Source: QYQD01 sp040755415
GTDB lineage: Bacteria > Desulfobacterota > QYQD01
Length of the DNA stretch: 64,000 nucleotides
Direction: 5' to 3'
Assembly (NCBI GenBank): GCA_040755415.1
Contig: JBFMAZ010000043.1
Coordinates: forward strand, 1 to 64,000
Made by a program: the position numbers and the translations under genes. The notes under the pieces are model-generated. The model saw nothing but the letters and a program-made list of their open reading frames with translations. It searched no databases and was not told where the DNA came from. Of the stretch, positions 50,417 through 58,677 are shown piece after piece. Numbering within the stretch: the first letter of the stretch is position 1; every line of letters starts with the position of its first letter.

Positions 50417-50881
50417 ATGTACAGGCAGATCCTGGTACCGGTTGATGGCAGCAGTACTGCCAACCTGGCCTTACAGGAGGCCATAAAATTCGTTAGGGGA
50501 CAGCAGGCCACCCTCAGAATTATTCACGTCGTCGATTTAGTGACGCTTACTTTGGGTCAGGAATTCACGCAAGCAGGTGAAATCCAGCGTATGTTGCGGG
50601 AATCTGGAGAGGCTATACTTAAGGAGGCCGAAATGGCTACCCGCCAGGCTGGTGTACCGGCGGAAACGAGACTAATCGAACTCCAAACCACTGGCCGTCA
50701 TATCAGCAGCGCTATCACAGAAGAAGCCAGGAAATGGCCAGCCGATCTGATTGTAATAGGAACCCACGGTCGGCGGGGAATCCACCATCTGCTTATGGGA
50801 AGCGTGGCCGAGGGCGTAATCCGCACCTCCCCCAAACCAGTTCTCCTAATCCGCGGTCAGGGAGAGGCAATAGTTTTATAA
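50417..50881 (+). CDS. Universal stress protein (UspA family)
   Basis: A 154-residue single Usp domain. N-terminal ILVPVDGSSTANLALQEA and the ATP-binding signature IVIGTHGRRGIHHLLMGSVA (G-x2-G-x9-GS) are present, so it is the ATP-binding subtype. Good ggaggg ribosome site. Single gene. Confidence 0.95.
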   Translation: MYRQILVPVDGSSTANLALQEAIKFVRGQQATLRIIHVVDLVTLTLGQEFTQAGEIQRMLRESGEAILKEAEMATRQAGVPAETRLIELQTTGRHISSAITEEARKWPADLIVIGTHGRRGIHHLLMGSVAEGVIRTSPKPVLLIRGQGEAIVL

Positions 50882-50956
50882 CCGCCTATTAAAAACAAAG
50901 ACAAGTTATACAGGCTTACCTCTGCCTGCTTTAATGCTGTAAAGCTCTAGTTGCTC

Positions 50957-51676
50957 TTACCACAGCAGTTCTCTAAAATCGGTTATCGCCGGAAAATGCC
51001 TTGATACAGAGGGCTCTTTCCTTGAATTCGCCCTGGCTTTATAGACTACGTATCCTATCCCGAATTCTTTGGCCGTCTTCAGTATCTGTTCCGTGTCGTC
51101 AATAAACAAGGTGTCCTGCTTATCAAAGGCCAATTTTTCATACAGCCGGTACCAGAATCTCAGATCTTCCTTGGGGTATCCTATCTCAAAAGAGGTGATG
51201 CAGGCATCAAAATATCCGCCCAATCTGGTCTTTTTCATCTTTAAATCCAGTACCTTGTAGTGGGCATCGGTAACCAGGAAGACCTTTTTCTCAGAGCTTT
51301 TCAGCTTCCTGAGAAAAACCTCGACATGGGGATGTATCTCGATGAGATGTTTGATCTGTTCTTTCAGCGCCGGAATGTCCAGGTCAAGCTCTTCCGACCA
51401 GAAGTCCACGTCTGCCCAGTTGAGCGTACCCTTATGATGCCCGTATTTCTTCATCAGCTTATCCACAGCCCGGCCAAAGGTTATGCCGTGTCTTTCGGCA
51501 TATTTCTCGGGCACCAGATGCCCCCAGAAGTAGTCGTCAAAATATAAATCCAGTAACGTCCCATCCATATCCAGGAGGACATACTTTATGCGCCTCCCGG
51601 CCAGCAGCCCCTTCTCTAAACATGGCCCTTCTGAAGATTCCATATAGGCCCCCGCCGGATAGGTCATGCCCTTCAT
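50957..51676 (-). CDS. HAD-family phosphatase (YrfG-like GMP/IMP nucleotidase)
   Basis: A 239-residue HAD protein. Motif I is LLDMDGTLLDLYFDDYFWG, the FDDYFW following DGTLLD being characteristic of YrfG; motif IV appears as LFIDDTEQILKTAKEFGIGY. Thr/Ser motif II is VFLVTDAH. Expected to dephosphorylate purine mononucleotides. Single gene. Confidence 0.88.
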   Translation of the reverse strand: MKGMTYPAGAYMESSEGPCLEKGLLAGRRIKYVLLDMDGTLLDLYFDDYFWGHLVPEKYAERHGITFGRAVDKLMKKYGHHKGTLNWADVDFWSEELDLDIPALKEQIKHLIEIHPHVEVFLRKLKSSEKKVFLVTDAHYKVLDLKMKKTRLGGYFDACITSFEIGYPKEDLRFWYRLYEKLAFDKQDTLFIDDTEQILKTAKEFGIGYVVYKARANSRKEPSVSRHFPAITDFRELLW

Positions 51677-51846
51677 ACGTTATCCTTTTTCATCATATGG
51701 CATTGCCAAAACCTGACACAATGTATCCCCTCTTTGGAAAAGAGGGGGGCCTGCTTCTAAGCAATGAATTATCTCAAGCAGTTTTGGCATATCTTCTATG
51801 GAAAATTATAACTTTTTGGACGTCCTGCTACTCCTCCCACGCCGTA

Positions 51847-52176
51847 TCATTGGCCTGTCAAACCACCCTTTATTACTTTTCCAGTCCTTTTGATTTCGTC
51901 AACAAGATTTCCGCCTTTAGAAAAATCCTCGGGTCTAAATGGAATTGGTTCCAGCCTGCTGTCTATTTTTCTTCTTAAAGGCACTATCCTCCTTCTGTCT
52001 TCAAAACGGTCACCGGTAAATGCCTCTGAGATTAGAGCAAGATCAATGTCACTTTCTTCTCTGGGACTGCCTTTGGCATAAGAGCCAAAGATTATGGCCT
52101 CCTGCACCGGTATATTGTTTCTCTCTAACTCTTCAAGATATTTTTTAACCACTTTTATGTATGCTCTAACAGCCAT
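51847..52176 (-). CDS. MntA-like nucleotidyltransferase, antitoxin candidate
   Basis: A 109-residue minimal nucleotidyltransferase with the GSYAKGSPREESDIDLAL motif (GS-x-DxD). In HepT/MntA-type modules the MNT protein AMPylates and silences the HEPN toxin. Start 52176 follows aaggga. It overlaps the HEPN gene by 22 nt, as expected for a coupled pair. Confidence 0.9.
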   Translation of the reverse strand: MAVRAYIKVVKKYLEELERNNIPVQEAIIFGSYAKGSPREESDIDLALISEAFTGDRFEDRRRIVPLRRKIDSRLEPIPFRPEDFSKGGNLVDEIKRTGKVIKGGLTGQ

Positions 52177-52574
52177 TCCCTTATCTCTCCAATCTTCTCC
52201 AGGTTCTCTTCTGTAAACTCCTTTGTGCACTTCTTGTGAAATGAAAACTTTTCATCAGGGTATCTGGCTTCAAGATTAAAATCTGTGATTATTTCCAGCC
52301 GCTCCAGTTTTTCAGGAGATAGTTCCAATCCTATCTTTTCAGCCAGGTACGTAAGTCTATGGGTAAGTGGTGGTGATTCATGAAATTTGCTGACAAAAAC
52401 TGCTTTCAAAAGTTTCTCCACTGTTAAATGCCCAAAAAACAGGGCATAAGGATAATCGCCCTTTTCAAAAAGGTGGCCCGCCACTATCCAGTCATTATCT
52501 GCTGATTTTATCCAGTATTTAACTTTTTCTTCTCTACTCATAAATTCTTTGGACCTATCCCTAACAACCAACAT
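52155..52574 (-). CDS. HEPN-domain protein, toxin candidate of a HEPN/MNT pair
   Basis: A 139-residue all-helical HEPN protein (KYWIKSADNDWIVAGHLFEK, YALFFGHLTVEKLLKAVFVS). The HEPN RX4-6H RNase motif is not obvious; the conserved LTVEKLLKA and ARYPDE are of the type paired with MNT nucleotidyltransferases. The true start may be the internal ATG at 52541 (MSREEK). Lies upstream of and overlapping the MNT gene. Toxin activity is an inference from the gene pair. Confidence 0.85.
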   Translation of the reverse strand: MLVVRDRSKEFMSREEKVKYWIKSADNDWIVAGHLFEKGDYPYALFFGHLTVEKLLKAVFVSKFHESPPLTHRLTYLAEKIGLELSPEKLERLEIITDFNLEARYPDEKFSFHKKCTKEFTEENLEKIGEIREWLLEHT

Positions 52575-52708
52575 CTAAAAACTGACGATGCCTTTTCTGT
52601 CCCCTGCCGTATGAACCTCTCCAGAGGCGAAGCCCATGGTTCAGATGGTAAGGGAATGGCCGGGCAATGTCAAGGACGATCAGACAAATTGGTGTCATCT
52701 GTTAGTCC

Positions 52709-53950
52709 TTATCTGCTCCTGTATTTCTCACCTTGTTGCACCATTGGCAATACCCATGGCAACAGGAAAAAGGCCGGGCAGGCGGCAAAAAAGGTCAGGA
52801 GAAAAAACGGGGCATAACCAAGGTGCTCGGCGCCAAAACCGCTCAGCGCCCCGGCGATCACCCGGCTGAAGCCGAATATGGTGCTGAAAAAGGCGTAATG
52901 GGTGGCGCTGAATCTCTTATCACAAAGCCTCATCAAGAAGGCCAGAAAGGCGGCCGTGCCCAGCCCGCCGGTAAAACTCTCCACCAGTGACGCCCCATAG
53001 ACGGCAAACTTGCTGCCTGTGGCCAGGGCCGCATAGGCATACCCCAGGTTGGAAACGGCCTGTAATGCCCCGAGCACCCAGATGGCCCGGCCGATCCCCC
53101 ACAGGGTAGTCAGCCACCCGCCCATAATCGAACCGACTATGCTGGCAATAGGCGCTAATGTCCCGGAAATAAGGCCGATCTCTATCCGGGTGAACCCCCG
53201 GTCCACCCAGAACGGGCTGATCATGGGCCCCATCATGGCGTCTCCGACCTTGAAGAGCAGGATAAAAAGCACCAGCATGAAAAAATTCGACCTTTTCAAG
53301 ATGTCCCGCAAGGGCGATGTCCAGGAATCGATTATCCCGGCCTGCCTGGCCGGATCTGCCCCCTCACGTTCCTGATGGCAACCGGGCCAGACAAAAACTA
53401 AAGCCGCTACCGCCGCCATAAGTATGAAAAGGCCGACAAACGCCCCATCCCAGCCTATAAAGGCGCTCAGGGCTACGACACCGCCGCCGGAGAGGATAAG
53501 CGCCACACGGTAGGCGCCGCTCCGGATGCCGTTGGCGACCCCTAGTTCACCCTCGTCTAATATGTCAATGGTATAGGCATCTATGGCTATGTCCTGCGTG
53601 GCCGCGGCCAGGGCCATAACCCCCATAACCGCCCATAGAAAGATTCCCGGTTGGGCGGGGTCAATCTGCCGGAGGGCCAGGACAGCAAGACCAATAGTCA
53701 TCTGGGCGGGCACCATCCAGTAGTGCCTTTTTCCGAAACGATCCACCAGGGGGGCCCAGAGGAGCTTCAGACTCCAGGCCAGACCTACCAGGCTGAGCAG
53801 TCCGATATTCTCCAGGCTCATTCGGTTGGAACGAAAATAGACCGAAAGGGCATTATTAATAAGGCCAAAAGGGACGCCTTCGGCAAAATAAAGGAGGCTG
53901 ATTACCGCCAGTTTACGGCCGGATATGCCTATGATGTCTTGCAGCCGCAA
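52709..53950 (-). CDS. AmpG-type MFS transporter
   Basis: A 413-residue, about 12-helix major facilitator. The N-terminal block LYFAEGVPFGLINNALSVYF and ALAAATQDIAIDAYTIDIL are characteristic of AmpG-family permeases (muropeptide uptake). TTG start with gagggg upstream. Peptidoglycan recycling is a plausible role, consistent with the L,D-transpeptidase and lytic transglycosylase in the window, but other MFS substrates are possible. Confidence 0.85.
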   Translation of the reverse strand: MRLQDIIGISGRKLAVISLLYFAEGVPFGLINNALSVYFRSNRMSLENIGLLSLVGLAWSLKLLWAPLVDRFGKRHYWMVPAQMTIGLAVLALRQIDPAQPGIFLWAVMGVMALAAATQDIAIDAYTIDILDEGELGVANGIRSGAYRVALILSGGGVVALSAFIGWDGAFVGLFILMAAVAALVFVWPGCHQEREGADPARQAGIIDSWTSPLRDILKRSNFFMLVLFILLFKVGDAMMGPMISPFWVDRGFTRIEIGLISGTLAPIASIVGSIMGGWLTTLWGIGRAIWVLGALQAVSNLGYAYAALATGSKFAVYGASLVESFTGGLGTAAFLAFLMRLCDKRFSATHYAFFSTIFGFSRVIAGALSGFGAEHLGYAPFFLLTFFAACPAFFLLPWVLPMVQQGEKYRSR

Positions 53951-54168
53951 CGACCCCTCGTCTTAACTGCATCCCAAGCTGGGTGTTTCAAATTGTGCCC
54001 CCTCCCCTACAAGACAAGCGTAGTTTAGTTTATAATATAATGACAAGAACCGGCATGCCAAAGTAATTTACATGACTTGCCTTCTTCTTTCATGGAAAAT
54101 ATAAGAAAAATGGGCTATAAGTAAACCTATAGTTAATCTGAACAGAAAAAATCTCTGGAGATGAGATC

Positions 54169-55413
54169 GTGACTGCTGAAACTATCCCTATCTTCCTGGC
54201 CATCTTGCTTATTATTGGAATCGGGGCCTTATTCCTGTTCCGGGAGATACGCGCCCTGAAAGAAAAGACCTCTACTACCTCCCTGCTACAAGAGCAATTG
54301 TTAGAAATCATGCGGCAACTAGGTGATATGCGTGATCAGCAGGCGCAAGGCCAGGTCAGGCATCTGGAAACTGTGCAGAACCAGTTTGCCACCATAGTGG
54401 GCACATTCAATACCCAGCTCGGTGAATTGACCGCACAGCTCAATCAAGGACAGGGGGAGACCTTAAAAAACCTGAATCAACGGTTAGAAGATACCACGCG
54501 AACGCTTAATGATCAGTTAGGGCGGCTCCTCCGGACCATGAACGAACAACTTACCCAGACCCAGGGGAATATAGGCCAGCAGTTGCATGGGGCTACTGAA
54601 ATAATATCCAAGGTTCAGTTACGCCTGGGGGAACTATTTGAAACCGCTAAACATATGCAGGAATTGGGCAAAGATATCAGCCGGCTGCAGGATATCCTCA
54701 AGGCCCCGAAGCTGCGCGGAGGGATCGGCGAATATCTCCTGGAAGACCTTCTGGCCCAGATACTGCCCCAGCCCAACTACGAAGTGCAATATGCCTTTAA
54801 ATCCGGGGAAAAAGTAGATGCCCTGATCCATTTAGGCAGTAACACCGTACCGGTGGATGCCAAGTTTCCCCTGGAGAGCTTTGAACGCCTGCGCCAGGCC
54901 GAAACGGAAGCAGAACGCAAGAAAGCCAAAAGGGAATTTATAGCCTCGGTGAAGGCCAGGATAGATGAAATCATTCGTAAATATATAAGACCGGAGGAAG
55001 GTACCTATGATTTCGCCCTTATGTATATCCCGGCCGAAAACGTGTTTTATGAAGTGATCGTAAGAGATGAACAACTGGGAGAAGAAAAATCCATTGCCGC
55101 TTATGCCCTGGAAAGACATGTTGTTCCTGTTTCTCCCAACAGTTTCTATGCCTACCTCATGGCTATAGCCTTTGGCCTGAGAGGCTTCCATATTGAAAAA
55201 CAGGCCCAGGAGATAAGGGGCAAAATAGGCGAAATGCAAAAACTGTTCGGTATCTTTTACGAACAGTTTGCGGCCGTAGGCCGGAATATAGACCTGGCCC
55301 AGCGCAAATATGAAGAGGCGCGCAGGCGCGCAGAAAAGATAAACGACCAGATGTCCGGCATAACCGGCCAGATTTTGCACCTGGAAGGGGGACATCTGAC
55401 GAAATCTTCCTGA
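54169..55413 (+). CDS. rmuC: RmuC-family DNA recombination protein
   Basis: A 414-residue protein. One N-terminal transmembrane helix (FLAILLIIGIGALFLF), a long coiled coil (residues 30-170) and a C-terminal RmuC nuclease-like domain (GIGEYLLEDLLAQILPQPNY, HLGSNTVPVDAKFPLESFER, YVIPAEN-type YIPAENVFYEVIV). Limits inversions and is tied to DNA damage. GTG start. Single gene. Confidence 0.94.
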   Translation: MTAETIPIFLAILLIIGIGALFLFREIRALKEKTSTTSLLQEQLLEIMRQLGDMRDQQAQGQVRHLETVQNQFATIVGTFNTQLGELTAQLNQGQGETLKNLNQRLEDTTRTLNDQLGRLLRTMNEQLTQTQGNIGQQLHGATEIISKVQLRLGELFETAKHMQELGKDISRLQDILKAPKLRGGIGEYLLEDLLAQILPQPNYEVQYAFKSGEKVDALIHLGSNTVPVDAKFPLESFERLRQAETEAERKKAKREFIASVKARIDEIIRKYIRPEEGTYDFALMYIPAENVFYEVIVRDEQLGEEKSIAAYALERHVVPVSPNSFYAYLMAIAFGLRGFHIEKQAQEIRGKIGEMQKLFGIFYEQFAAVGRNIDLAQRKYEEARRRAEKINDQMSGITGQILHLEGGHLTKSS

Positions 55414-55500
55414 CTGGTCTTATTGCAGTGCTTCTGGCCGCCTGGGCAGGCTTTAACACCGCCTGATGGATCTCCGGGACAGGGATGCACAACGAAGGGC

Positions 55501-55546
55501 TAAAAACAAAGGGCCGAACACAGATTGAACAAACCCGTTTCGGCCC
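55501..55546 (-). terminator. Rho-independent terminator of the cold-shock gene
   Basis: Minus-strand stem gggccgaa / ttcggccc with a 20-nt loop and a downstream tttgttttta, nine bases past the csp stop codon. Confidence 0.85.
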
Positions 55547-55555
55547 TGTCCTTAT

Positions 55556-55756
55556 CTATTCGCCAACCACGTTAACGGCCTGGGGTCCTTTGGGGCCCTG
55601 CTGGACTTCAAAGGTCACCTTCTGGCCCTCGCGCAGGGTCTTAAACCCGGTGCCCTGGATAGCAGAGTGATGCACAAAGACATCAGGACCGCCCTCCTGC
55701 TCAATAAAACCAAAGCCTTTTTTCTCATTAAACCATTTTACTTTACCTTCCGCCAT
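55556..55756 (-). CDS. CspA-family cold-shock protein
   Basis: A 66-residue cold-shock domain. RNP1 is KGFGFIEQEG, RNP2 is DVFVHHSAI; the opening MAEGKVKWFNEKKGFGFIEQ and the tail KVTFEVQQGPKGPQAVNV are typical. Binds single-stranded RNA and DNA. Preceded by aagaaagggggt. Its leader contains a terminator (55838-55880). Confidence 0.96.
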   Translation of the reverse strand: MAEGKVKWFNEKKGFGFIEQEGGPDVFVHHSAIQGTGFKTLREGQKVTFEVQQGPKGPQAVNVVGE

Positions 55757-56111
55757 AAACCAAAACCCCCTTTCTTACTGGCAAACAAAAAAATAAATGG
55801 GAAAAATCCCTATGAGATAGGCCTGATATGGAAATTTTCAAAAAAATAGCCACTTCGGACTCTATCGACCTCGGTGGCTAACTCTATACGACTTCTATAA
55901 CACAAAAAACTATTCCTAAAAATAAAAGTTGACTAACGTTAACGATTATCGAACCTTCTGTCAAGCTTTTTTCCGCTAAGCCATCATTTTTTATTCAGTC
56001 AGCGACAATAATTTCTTCCAGCTACGGGTATCGGCACAAGCCCCCAAAATTATCTTGTTTTTTAAACTCTTATGGATAAAATAGGGCGCATTCTGGCCAA
56101 GAGGAATTAAT
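55757..56111. other. Divergent leader region between csp and trkH
   Basis: 355 bases, AT-rich, with the minus-strand terminator 55838-55880 inside it, a promoter-like ttatag (minus strand, about 55899) and no ORF. Confidence 0.55.
55838..55880 (-). terminator. Intrinsic terminator in the leader of the cold-shock gene
   Basis: On the minus strand a stem tagccac ... gtggcta (55874-55880 / 55847-55853) with a 20-nt loop is directly followed by tttttttga. It is oriented the same way as csp and lies 80 bases upstream of its ATG. It could be an attenuator in the csp leader or the end of a small RNA; see findings. Confidence 0.65.
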
Positions 56112-57485
56112 TTGTCTTCCGTATTCCAGCGATATTTACAAAAACTTCATCACGCCCATATTCTGATCCTGAGCTTCCTGGTCATGGATATTATCGGAGC
56201 AGGTATGTTATATCTACCCATATCCCGCACCACTCAACCCATCTCTCTCGTTGACGCCGTCTTTACCTCTACCTCCGCCCTTTGTGTGACCGGTCTGACC
56301 GTCCTGGATACGGCACAATTTTTCAGCACCTTTGGCCAGATGGTTATCCTTATCCTCATCCAGATCGGCGGGTTAGGGGTTATGACCTTTTCTGTCTTTC
56401 TATTCCTCTCTATGGGGCGGGGGATAAGCGTCCGTGGGCGCTGGTTGATGCAGGAATCGTTTACCCCTGCACCCATCGCAGATATGCATACCCTGATAAA
56501 ATCCATCTTTCTTTTTACCTTTCTGGTAGAAGGGGCCTCTTCCCTTCTTCTGGCCTTGTTCTTCTGGAAAGACTATCCGTTTCCGGCCGCCCTGTACCAC
56601 GGATTCTTTCATTCCATATCCGCCTTCTGTAACGCCGGTTTTTCCACATTTAGCACCAATCTCGTAAACTATAGCGGCCATATCGGTGTCAACCTCACTA
56701 TATGTGCGAATATAATCATCGGCGGCCTGGGATTTCCGGTCATCTACGAACTTTACCAACGAACAAGGACCCGGCCGGGGAGAAAAACACTCTCATTGCA
56801 TACCCGTATGGTTATTATCACCACCGGCGTATTGATTTTAACTGGAACCCTGCTCTTCTGGACCTTCGAAGCCAATAATGTCCTGGCCCATCGTCCATTT
56901 TATGAAAAATGTCTTATCAGCGTCTTTCAATCCATAACCCCCCGGACCGCAGGTTTCAATACAGTCGATACCGGTTCCCTCACAGACAGTTGCCTCTATA
57001 TAATCATCCTCCTTATGTTTATCGGCGCCTCACCCGGATCAACCGGCGGCGGGATCAAGACCAGCACCCTGGCCGTACTGACCGCCCTAGTCTGGAACAA
57101 ATTACGCGGGAGACCGTATGTGCACGCCTTCAACCGTACCATCCCTTCTGAAGTGGTCATGCGGAGTATCTCCCTCTATATGCTCTCGGTATTTACCGTA
57201 CTGACCATCCACATGCTCATGCTCTTCAGCGAAATGGCATACCCGACGTCGCATCCGGCCAGAGGCTGTTTTCTTACGTATCTTTTTGAAACCATCTCGG
57301 CCTTCGGCACGGTAGGGCTCTCCATGGGGGTTACCCCTTATCTTAACAGCATGAATAAGCTCATCTTAAGCGCCCTGATGCTCATGGGCCGGGTAGGGAT
57401 CTTGACCTTTGCCTATGTAATAATCAGAAGGGAGAGGCCCGAATTTGAGTTCCGTTATTCAGAAGAAAAGGTTATGATTGGGTAA
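56112..57485 (+). CDS. trkH: TrkH/KtrB-family potassium uptake channel
   Basis: A 457-residue membrane protein with the four pore repeats visible: FTSTSALCVTGLTVLD, FFHSISAFCNAGFSTF, FQSITPRTAGFNTVD and ETISAFGTVGLSMGV (each with the central Gly). TTG start with aagagg upstream. The next gene, 13 nt downstream, is its cytoplasmic gating subunit. Confidence 0.94.
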   Translation: MSSVFQRYLQKLHHAHILILSFLVMDIIGAGMLYLPISRTTQPISLVDAVFTSTSALCVTGLTVLDTAQFFSTFGQMVILILIQIGGLGVMTFSVFLFLSMGRGISVRGRWLMQESFTPAPIADMHTLIKSIFLFTFLVEGASSLLLALFFWKDYPFPAALYHGFFHSISAFCNAGFSTFSTNLVNYSGHIGVNLTICANIIIGGLGFPVIYELYQRTRTRPGRKTLSLHTRMVIITTGVLILTGTLLFWTFEANNVLAHRPFYEKCLISVFQSITPRTAGFNTVDTGSLTDSCLYIIILLMFIGASPGSTGGGIKTSTLAVLTALVWNKLRGRPYVHAFNRTIPSEVVMRSISLYMLSVFTVLTIHMLMLFSEMAYPTSHPARGCFLTYLFETISAFGTVGLSMGVTPYLNSMNKLILSALMLMGRVGILTFAYVIIRRERPEFEFRYSEEKVMIG

Positions 57486-57498
57486 AAAGGAGCAGCCT

Positions 57499-58155
57499 AT
57501 GAGAAGATTTGCGGTGATTGGCCTGGGAAAGTTCGGTTTCCACCTGGCCAAGGCCCTCTTTGAAGACGGTCACGAAGTCATAGCTATCGATAAGGATAAG
57601 GAACGGGTGCAGGAAATTCAACCCTTTTCCACCCAGGCGGTGGTTGCTGATATTACGCACAAGGAAATATTAAAAACCCTGGGGATAGATCAGATGGACG
57701 CAGTGCTGGTCAGCACCGGGGAAGATATCGCCTCCAGCATCCTCGTTACCCTCCACCTTAAGGAGCTAAAGGTCAAACAGATTTTAGTGAAGGCCATGAA
57801 TGAGGATCATGGCAAGATACTGGAACGGATCGGAGCTACCGAGGTAATCTATCCGGAAAAGCAAATGGCCCTGAAGACGGCGAGAAGTCTCTCTACACCG
57901 AACATCCTGGACTTCATTCCCATGGTGGAAAACTACACCCTGGTGGAACTGGCACCCCCCACCGCGTTTATCGGGAAGACATTGGGCGGCCTTGACCTGC
58001 GGGTGAGACATAACGTCTATGTCATCGGCGTAAAGGAGGTCCTTACCGATAATTTTATCCTGCTTCCACCCGCCGACTTCGTGGTAAAAGATAGCGATAT
58101 ACTCTTTGTTATCGGCCACAGGGACAACATTGCAAAATTGGAGGACTTAAAATAA
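57499..58155 (+). CDS. trkA: TrkA/KtrA-family potassium uptake regulatory subunit
   Basis: A 218-residue RCK protein. NAD/ATP-binding GLGKFGFHLAKALFEDGHE and a C-terminal TrkA-C domain (AFIGKTLGGLDLRVRHNVYV). Start 57499 chosen for its aaaggag site; 57478 is a TTG alternative. It gates the TrkH pore in response to nucleotides. Confidence 0.95.
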   Translation: MRRFAVIGLGKFGFHLAKALFEDGHEVIAIDKDKERVQEIQPFSTQAVVADITHKEILKTLGIDQMDAVLVSTGEDIASSILVTLHLKELKVKQILVKAMNEDHGKILERIGATEVIYPEKQMALKTARSLSTPNILDFIPMVENYTLVELAPPTAFIGKTLGGLDLRVRHNVYVIGVKEVLTDNFILLPPADFVVKDSDILFVIGHRDNIAKLEDLK

Positions 58156-58162
58156 GAACACC

Positions 58163-58675
58163 ATGCGCTTCTTTTTTACGCAGACCAGGATTAACTCCAT
58201 CTATCTCACCTTCCTATCCACCGTCAAGGGCTTATATTATATAACTTTCTGCCCTGAGGCCAAAGATTGCACCCTTGCCGGGCTAAAGAAAAGGCATGCA
58301 GACGTGGTAACTTTGGAAGAAAATGCTGAAATACACAGGCCGGTCATAACCCAGATCAGGGAATACCTTGCCGGCAGGCGCCATGTCTTCTCTGTGCCTG
58401 TGGATGTAGCCGGAACCACCTTTCAAAAGACGGTCTGGGAGGCCATACGGGCCATTCCTTATGGTGAGACCCGTTCCTATCAGGAAATAGCAAGGGCTAT
58501 CGGAAAAGTGAAGGCGGCCCGTGCCGTAGGACAGGCAGCAGGCGCCAACCCACTTCCTCTTATAATACCATGCCATCGCGTCATAGGAAGCACCGGTAAA
58601 CTCGTCGGCTTTAGTTCTGGCCTGGACTTGAAAACAAAACTCCTCGCCCTGGAAAATACGTACAAGGAGAAGTGA
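58163..58675 (+). CDS. ogt: Methylated-DNA-protein-cysteine methyltransferase
   Basis: A 170-residue protein with the alkyl-accepting cysteine in PLIIPCHRVIGSTGKLVGFS and the helix-turn-helix IPYGETRSYQEIARAIGK. Repairs O6-alkylguanine. It sits 7 nt after trkA and 2 nt before nrdJ, so it may be in one transcript with both. Confidence 0.95.
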   Translation: MRFFFTQTRINSIYLTFLSTVKGLYYITFCPEAKDCTLAGLKKRHADVVTLEENAEIHRPVITQIREYLAGRRHVFSVPVDVAGTTFQKTVWEAIRAIPYGETRSYQEIARAIGKVKAARAVGQAAGANPLPLIIPCHRVIGSTGKLVGFSSGLDLKTKLLALENTYKEK

Positions 58676-58677
58676 TC

